A DNA stretch of 64,000 bases from JAXLZZ01 sp046350675 (GTDB lineage: Bacteria; Patescibacteriota; Saccharimonadia; Saccharimonadales; UBA4665), in assembly GCA_046350675.1 (NCBI GenBank), contig JAXLZZ010000005.1, positions 124,001-188,000 of the forward strand, in the 5' to 3' direction. The position numbers and the translations under genes were made by a program. Numbering within the stretch: the stretch's first letter is position 1; the number at the start of each line of letters is the position of its first letter. The notes below the pieces were generated by a model. It ran no database searches. It was not told the origin of the DNA and saw nothing but the letters and a program-made list of their open reading frames with translations. This document shows, one piece after another, positions 59,934-64,000 of the stretch.

Positions 59934-60431
59934 TTATGCTACGCACCGGAGGTGATACAGAGTCATAGCAGCGGCTTGCACTACGTTAAACGACTCTTTG
60001 TTGCCGGCCATTGGAATCTCGACCACAGTGTCACAGAGGCTCAGAATTTTGGGATCAACCCCCTCGACTTCACGCCCTAACACCAAAGCAACTTTTTGGG
60101 TCGACGCAAAGGATGGCAGTGGCACAGCATCCGGTGTTTGCTCAAGTGCAATAATTTGAAAGCCATCAGCTTTCAAGGCATCTAACACTTGAGTTATGTC
60201 TTCGCTATGCTGCCAATCAACCATATTCTCTGCGCCCAGAGCAGTTTTGGCTATTTGAGCATCAATTTTTGCCGCTAGGTGAGGCAATCTTTCATCGTCC
60301 TGTTGACGGGGGTAGGGAGTGTAGCCGGTCAGGTAGACTTTAGCCATTCCTAAACCTTCCGCTGTACGCAGTAAGGAACCCACATTGTGGGTGCTGCGTA
60401 TATCATGGGCAATTACAACAATCTCTTTCAT
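59934..60431 (-). CDS. TrmH/SpoU-family RNA 2'-O-methyltransferase
   Basis: The 165 residues start KEIVVIAHDIRSTHNVGSLLRTAEGLG (quoted by DIRSTHNVGSLLRTAE), the SpoU motif 1, and end with motif 3, IPMAGNKESFNVVQAAAMTLYHL (quoted by GNKESFNV), after LVLGREVEGVDP (about 114-125). These form the knotted SAM site. The target may be a tRNA or rRNA ribose. I use ATG 60431, because TATAGT is seven bases before it; ATG 60440 would sit over the -10. Confidence 0.92.
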   Translation of the reverse strand: MKEIVVIAHDIRSTHNVGSLLRTAEGLGMAKVYLTGYTPYPRQQDDERLPHLAAKIDAQIAKTALGAENMVDWQHSEDITQVLDALKADGFQIIALEQTPDAVPLPSFASTQKVALVLGREVEGVDPKILSLCDTVVEIPMAGNKESFNVVQAAAMTLYHLRCVA

Positions 60432-60481
60432 AGCAATCACTATACCGTATCAGCACGCTTATGCTTTATACTGTAGGACAT

Positions 60482-62089
60482 ATGAGCGAAGATGCCCGTC
60501 TTGATGAAGAACAGTCTACCCAGCGTCGCGCCCGCGTACTGGGCATGGACTACTACGACACCTATGCGAATGCTGACAAGCCGCTATATAAAGATCTGCT
60601 GACTGTTCGTGAGCTGTACGACTATAAGGTTATTCCACTCCATGCCGACCAAAGTAATATCTTTTTCGGGATTACCACAACTACGTCTCAGCAGGCGATT
60701 GCAGATCTAAAAAAACGATTTATAGAGCAAGTGCTGCGATTCGCCATTATTTCTGATGCTGGCTACCGAGAGTATATGCGGTTATACGATCCGCCACAGC
60801 AGGTTGTCTATCATGATATTGAGCTGAATCAGGCTGATACGACTGAATCAATCCAGCAGATATCTGAGGTTCTAAACCAAGTTCGTGCCGACGATATGCT
60901 TGCATATCTAGTTGAGCAAGCGCATCGCCTCAATGCATCTGATATTCATATTGAAACCCAGGAAGAAGATGTGCGCATTCGTCTGCGTATAGACGGCGTA
61001 TTGCACCCAGTTGCGACTCTTCAGCGTGATAAGTACCGCATTTTAATGTCCGCCATAGCCAGTGCCGGTAATGTATCAACAGGTGTAGATGAAGCACAGC
61101 AAGGGCACATCGCCCAGCGTGTCAGTATGGCTGATGGCAACGAAGTTGATGTAAACGTGCGTTTAGAAACAGTGCCGACACTAAATGGCATGGATGTCGT
61201 AATGCGCTTATTTAACATGGACGCTTCGATGTATACTCTGGATAAATTAGGTTTATCTGAAAAAGAGCGACGAGTTGTCGATGACATAATTAGTAAGCCA
61301 AGTGGCTTAGCAATGGTGGTAGGTCCTACTGGTTCAGGCAAGACCACCACGTTATATTCCATGCTCAACACGCTTAATACCCCAGAGCGCAAAATTATTA
61401 CTATTGAAGACCCAGCCGAGTATCAGTTCCCTGGCATTACCCAAATTTCTGTTCATTCAAGTGAGGGTGGCAATGATGACTCATTTGCAGATAAGCTTCG
61501 CGCCGTACTGCGGCTTGACCCGGATGTGGTGATGGTCGGTGAGATTCGCGACATGGATACAGCAAAGACAGCTTTGCAAGCAGCACTTACGGGGCATTTG
61601 GTGCTCGCAACGTTCCACGCAAGCTCAGCTGCTGCTGCGCTAACCCGCATTGCCGATATTATCGGGCAGAATCCACTATTTGTGTCCGCAATCCGATTAG
61701 TTATGGCTCAACGATTAGTTCGACGGCTGGATGATACCTTAAAAGAAGCCTACGATCCTTCAGAAGAGGAGTGGCACAAGATAAACGAAGTACTCAATTC
61801 GTTGCCAGAAGGCTACGAGCGACCAAATCTTGAAGGGCTAAAACTCTATCGACCAGGTGAATCCGAAGAAAACCCGTATGGTTTTCAAGGGCAAATTGCT
61901 GTTCGCGAGCAATTTATGATGAGCGACAGTCTGCAGAAATTGCTTAGCAACCCTAAATCATACATCTCTACGCAATCGATTGAAAAAGCAGCACGTGAAG
62001 GCGGAATGCTGACGATGCTACAAGACGGTATGCTAAAGGTTATTGCTGGCGAAACCACTCTTGACGAGCTCTATCGAGTTATCGGCTAA
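60482..62089 (+). CDS. Type IV pilus/type II secretion assembly ATPase (PilB/GspE-like)
   Basis: This hexameric ATPase powers pilus or pseudopilus assembly at the membrane. The 535 residues include an N-terminal MshEN-like domain (about 30-110), Walker A GPTGSGKTTTLYS (about 281-293), an Asp box region with EDPAEYQ, Walker B-like LDPDVVMVGEIRDMDT (about 343-358) and a His box ATFHASSAA (about 375-383). The zinc tetracysteine motif usual in PilB/GspE is absent; the region reads GFQGQIAVREQF instead. TATACT (60467-60472) is nine bases before ATG 60482, which I prefer to 60461. Confidence 0.93.
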   Translation: MSEDARLDEEQSTQRRARVLGMDYYDTYANADKPLYKDLLTVRELYDYKVIPLHADQSNIFFGITTTTSQQAIADLKKRFIEQVLRFAIISDAGYREYMRLYDPPQQVVYHDIELNQADTTESIQQISEVLNQVRADDMLAYLVEQAHRLNASDIHIETQEEDVRIRLRIDGVLHPVATLQRDKYRILMSAIASAGNVSTGVDEAQQGHIAQRVSMADGNEVDVNVRLETVPTLNGMDVVMRLFNMDASMYTLDKLGLSEKERRVVDDIISKPSGLAMVVGPTGSGKTTTLYSMLNTLNTPERKIITIEDPAEYQFPGITQISVHSSEGGNDDSFADKLRAVLRLDPDVVMVGEIRDMDTAKTALQAALTGHLVLATFHASSAAAALTRIADIIGQNPLFVSAIRLVMAQRLVRRLDDTLKEAYDPSEEEWHKINEVLNSLPEGYERPNLEGLKLYRPGESEENPYGFQGQIAVREQFMMSDSLQKLLSNPKSYISTQSIEKAAREGGMLTMLQDGMLKVIAGETTLDELYRVIG

Positions 62090-62094
62090 TGGCA

Positions 62095-62487
62095 CTAAGC
62101 CTCTTCTGCTATAGGCAGTGACTGCAAGGCTTCTACGGCTTCATCCATAGACTGGTGGTCGTATAGGACTCCATCCGTCCATCGATTGATAGCATGCTCT
62201 TGTAATATAGGATCGCGGATAAGTTGATTGATGATTTTTGGGGCTTGTTTTTCACCTAGAGAAGACAAACCTGGCTTGCCGTCCGGGTACTCTATTAATG
62301 CTGTGCTTAGGTTGCCTATAAACTCGTCTACTGTACTAGACTCACCACCCATTTTGGTGAGCTTTGGGACTATCTGTTCTTTGAAATGTTTACTTGTAGA
62401 GACATGGCCAAGACGCTGTTTGATGCGTAATTTGCTCGGCAGTTGTACGAGCTCCTGAGGATTGGGTGATTCTAAAGCCTCTTTCAT
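62095..62487 (-). CDS. Hypothetical protein, 130 aa
   Basis: I do not recognise this protein. I use ATG 62487: TATACT lies eight bases before it, so it should be leaderless; the frame is open further upstream to 62562, but that part would read hydrophobic sequence through the promoter. The protein is helical and basic in the middle (PSKLRIKQRLGHVSTSKHFKEQIV) and acidic at the end. It is convergent with the PilB-like gene, with five bases between the stops. Confidence 0.6.
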   Translation of the reverse strand: MKEALESPNPQELVQLPSKLRIKQRLGHVSTSKHFKEQIVPKLTKMGGESSTVDEFIGNLSTALIEYPDGKPGLSSLGEKQAPKIINQLIRDPILQEHAINRWTDGVLYDHQSMDEAVEALQSLPIAEEA

Positions 62488-62556
62488 TACCAGCAAGTAT
62501 AAACCACTTTTTCTCGTTAAGGGAAGTGAACCGACAATAATCAACACAAAAGAGTC

Positions 62557-62585
62557 TTGCAACAGAGAGGTAAATGCTGTACAAT
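62557..62585 (+). promoter_or_regulatory. Promoter of rplS
   Basis: TTGCAA (62557-62562), 17 bases, TACAAT (62580-62585), with nine bases to ATG 62595. Confidence 0.8.
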
Positions 62586-62594
62586 TTACCGGAT

Positions 62595-63140
62595 ATGCAA
62601 AGTGTGATTGACAAAATTAATCAGCAATATAAGAAATCTGCTGTCGTAGATGTACGCAGTGGCGATACCGTACGCGTGCACCAGAAGATCCGTGAAGGCA
62701 ACAAAGAGCGTGTGCAGATCTTTCAGGGGCTTGTTATCCGTACCGACCAAAAAGGTAGCCACACCAGCCGCATTACCGTTCGCCGCATTTCTAGTGGTGT
62801 TGGCGTAGAAAAGAGCTTTATGCTCCACAGCCCGCTCGTTGTTAAAGTTGAAGTTACCAAGCGAAGTAAAGTTCGCCGCAATTATCTTAGCTACATGCGT
62901 GATCGTACCGGTAAATCAGCACGTATGACTGGTATAGAATTTGACCGCGACGCTGTTAACTCCGTACACGACGCTGCTGCAGAGGCGGAAGAAGCTAAGC
63001 TGAAAGAAGAAGTAGCTAAAGAAGCAGAGGCGAAGGCTGAAGCAAAAGCTGCAGAAGACGCCGCTAACGAAGCAAAAGTAGAAGCCATGAAAGCTTCACA
63101 CGAAGACGCTCCAGCAGAGTCCGACAAAAAAGACGCCTAG
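62595..63140 (+). CDS. rplS: 50S ribosomal protein L19 with a C-terminal extension
   Basis: L19 lies at the 30S-50S interface. The first 110 or so residues are canonical: FRSGDTVRVHQKI-like VRSGDTVRVHQKIREGNKER (about 23-42), FQGLVIR, ITVRRISSGVGVEKSF and SKVRRNYLSYMRDRTGKSAR (about 93-112). The protein then continues with a 65-residue Ala/Glu/Lys-rich helical tail ending in DKKDA, for 181 residues against about 115 in most bacteria. ATG 62595 is preferred to ATG 62574, which lies before the -10. Confidence 0.95.
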   Translation: MQSVIDKINQQYKKSAVVDVRSGDTVRVHQKIREGNKERVQIFQGLVIRTDQKGSHTSRITVRRISSGVGVEKSFMLHSPLVVKVEVTKRSKVRRNYLSYMRDRTGKSARMTGIEFDRDAVNSVHDAAAEAEEAKLKEEVAKEAEAKAEAKAAEDAANEAKVEAMKASHEDAPAESDKKDA

Positions 63141-63162
63141 GTAACTATTAAGAATTTCTGAA

Positions 63163-63186
63163 ACGCCCGCAACCGGGCGTTTTTTT
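63163..63186 (+). terminator. Intrinsic terminator after rplS
   Basis: AACGCCCG (63163-63170) and CGGGCGTT (63175-63182) pair around CAAC, followed by a T run to 63186. The promoter of rnhB starts right after it (TACAAT 63192-63197). Confidence 0.95.
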
Positions 63187-63203
63187 ATTGATACAATATA
63201 TGG

Positions 63204-63758
63204 ATGATTACTGTTGGGATTGACGAGGTTGGCAGGGGCTGTTGGGCGGGGCCAGTTGTGGCCGGTGCGGTTATTTTAGATAAGCCGATTGAAGGGCTCA
63301 AAGATTCTAAGAAACTTTCAAAGAAGCGACGCGAAGAACTTACAGGAGTTATCAAGCGAGAGGCGAAAGCGATTGGGCTTGGCTGGGTGCCTGCTGAAAT
63401 CATTGATGAAATTGGTATTTCCAAAGCAGTCGCCATGGCTATGCAACAGGCGTTGAATCAAATTACGAGCGAGTACGACGAAGTTATTATCGATGGTCAT
63501 CTTAACTTTTTGCCAGAGAATCCCAAAACACGAGCTGTGGTTAAAGCAGATGATACGGTGCCAGCCGTAAGTGCGGCTAGTATCGTTGCAAAAGTGGCGC
63601 GTGATTATTATATGGCCCAAGTCGACGGAGAAATTCCCGGCTATGAGTTTGGTAAACATGTAGGGTATGGGACTGCGCTGCACCTTGAGAAGCTCAAAGT
63701 GAATGGTGTAAGCAAGCTCCACAGACGCTCATTCAAGCCAATAAAGGAAATGCTCTAA
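63204..63758 (+). CDS. rnhB: Ribonuclease HII
   Basis: RNase HII cuts RNA in RNA-DNA hybrids and at single ribonucleotides. The 184 residues have GIDEVGRGCWAGPVVAGAVIL (about 4-24, first catalytic Asp-Glu), KDSKKLSKKRRE (about 32-43), a DGHLNFLP acid site (about 96-103) and ASIVAKVARDYYM (about 123-135, last Asp), plus the final FGKHVGYGT. TACAAT is six bases before the ATG. The stop shares one base with the yraN start. Confidence 0.97.
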   Translation: MITVGIDEVGRGCWAGPVVAGAVILDKPIEGLKDSKKLSKKRREELTGVIKREAKAIGLGWVPAEIIDEIGISKAVAMAMQQALNQITSEYDEVIIDGHLNFLPENPKTRAVVKADDTVPAVSAASIVAKVARDYYMAQVDGEIPGYEFGKHVGYGTALHLEKLKVNGVSKLHRRSFKPIKEML

Positions 63759-64000
63759 TGGCCAAGAACACTACACTCACTGGCCAAAAGGCGGAGCAAG
63801 CCGCCGCGACCTATCTTGAAATGCGGGGTTATAAAGTGCTCGAGCGCAATTGGCGACGGCCGAAGTGCGAGATAGATATCATAGCCAAGAAGGACAACAT
63901 AATTTTCTTTGTCGAAGTGAAGTATCGACGAGATTATGAGCAAGGCGGTGGGTTAGAAGCAATTACGGCCACTAAACTGAAGCAAATGCAGTACGCTGCC
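63758..64000 (+). CDS. YraN/UPF0102-family protein (3' end outside window)
   Basis: The first 81 residues are present. They start AKNTTLTGQKAEQAAATYLEMRGYKVLERNWR, quoted by GQKAEQAAATYL and RGYKVLERNWR, and contain the nuclease-fold core CEIDIIAKKDNIIFFVEVKYR (quoted by EIDII and FVEVKYR), the D-ExK pattern of the UPF0102/YraN endonuclease-like fold. It starts at the last base of the rnhB stop, a common rnhB-yraN pairing. The rest lies beyond the window. Confidence 0.95.
   Translation, partial: MAKNTTLTGQKAEQAAATYLEMRGYKVLERNWRRPKCEIDIIAKKDNIIFFVEVKYRRDYEQGGGLEAITATKLKQMQYAA

Noticed and set aside
1..64000. CRISPR array, insertion sequence, prophage, toxin-antitoxin or restriction genes
   Set aside because: I saw no direct-repeat array, transposase, phage structural gene or defence gene in any frame; the content is housekeeping plus envelope genes.

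Overview
The window is a gene-dense, unfragmented stretch of bacterial chromosome, read with the standard code (UGA is used as a stop, for example in pheS and gatA). Gene content and style fit a member of the Saccharibacteria (TM7) or a close Patescibacteria/CPR relative: a DUF2207 protein with a poly-glycine tail behind pheT, a transketolase split into two genes, short intergenic gaps, many small orphan proteins, a GatCAB amidotransferase, and surface proteins (C39 peptidase, L,D-transpeptidase, CAP protein, prepilin) that suit a host-attached cell. This placement is inference from gene content; no marker phylogeny could be run.

Layout. 1-4.1 kb: a partial ClC-like channel, a YggT-like protein, a VOC protein, tRNA-Gln(CUG) and a CPA2 antiporter. 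4.1-6.6 kb: a SAM riboswitch with terminator in front of a Cys/Met-metabolism PLP enzyme and metK. 6.6-11.7 kb: minus-strand orphans, an ABC-2 exporter and rarA. 11.7-20.2 kb: typA, a surface C39 peptidase, tgt, a CNNM/CBS protein, an alpha/beta hydrolase and an alkyladenine glycosylase. 20.3-26.7 kb: a DUF475/TerC-like protein, a Fur regulator divergent from a ZIP transporter with a palindromic operator between them, an L,D-transpeptidase, rmuC, a glycoside hydrolase and YajQ. 26.8-33.2 kb: pheS-pheT-DUF2207-Nudix-FKBP. 33.2-37.6 kb: a glutaredoxin with a long structured leader, trxB, an FNR-like reductase, GDPD, pyrophosphatase and an IMPase-like protein. 37.6-44.1 kb: a 160-bp hairpin element, then gap-rpiB-rpe-tktN-(small TM protein)-tktC-fba-pfkB, which links lower glycolysis to the non-oxidative pentose phosphate pathway. 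44.2-50 kb: an orphan, a LOG-like protein, a prepilin, uvrB and a hydrolase. 50-55.3 kb: gatC-gatA-X-gatB, galU and an envelope pair. 55.3-64 kb: dnaE, a CAP protein, a SpoU methyltransferase, a PilB-like ATPase, rplS, rnhB and a partial yraN.

Regulation is unusually legible. Many genes have a -10 element only 6-9 bases before the start codon, which predicts leaderless mRNAs. Genes inside operons use overlaps such as ATGA or GTGA, and a few have strong Shine-Dalgarno sites. The points most worth a second look are the riboswitch operon, whose PLP gene has no ATG/GTG/TTG start in the frame that carries its conserved N-terminus; the 160-bp 6S-like hairpin before gap; the structured leader of the glutaredoxin gene; the TTGCAA-N5-TTGCAA operator between fur and zip; and a 43-bp promoter cassette present in two near-identical copies.

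I saw no IS element, prophage, CRISPR array, rRNA or restriction-modification or other defence system.
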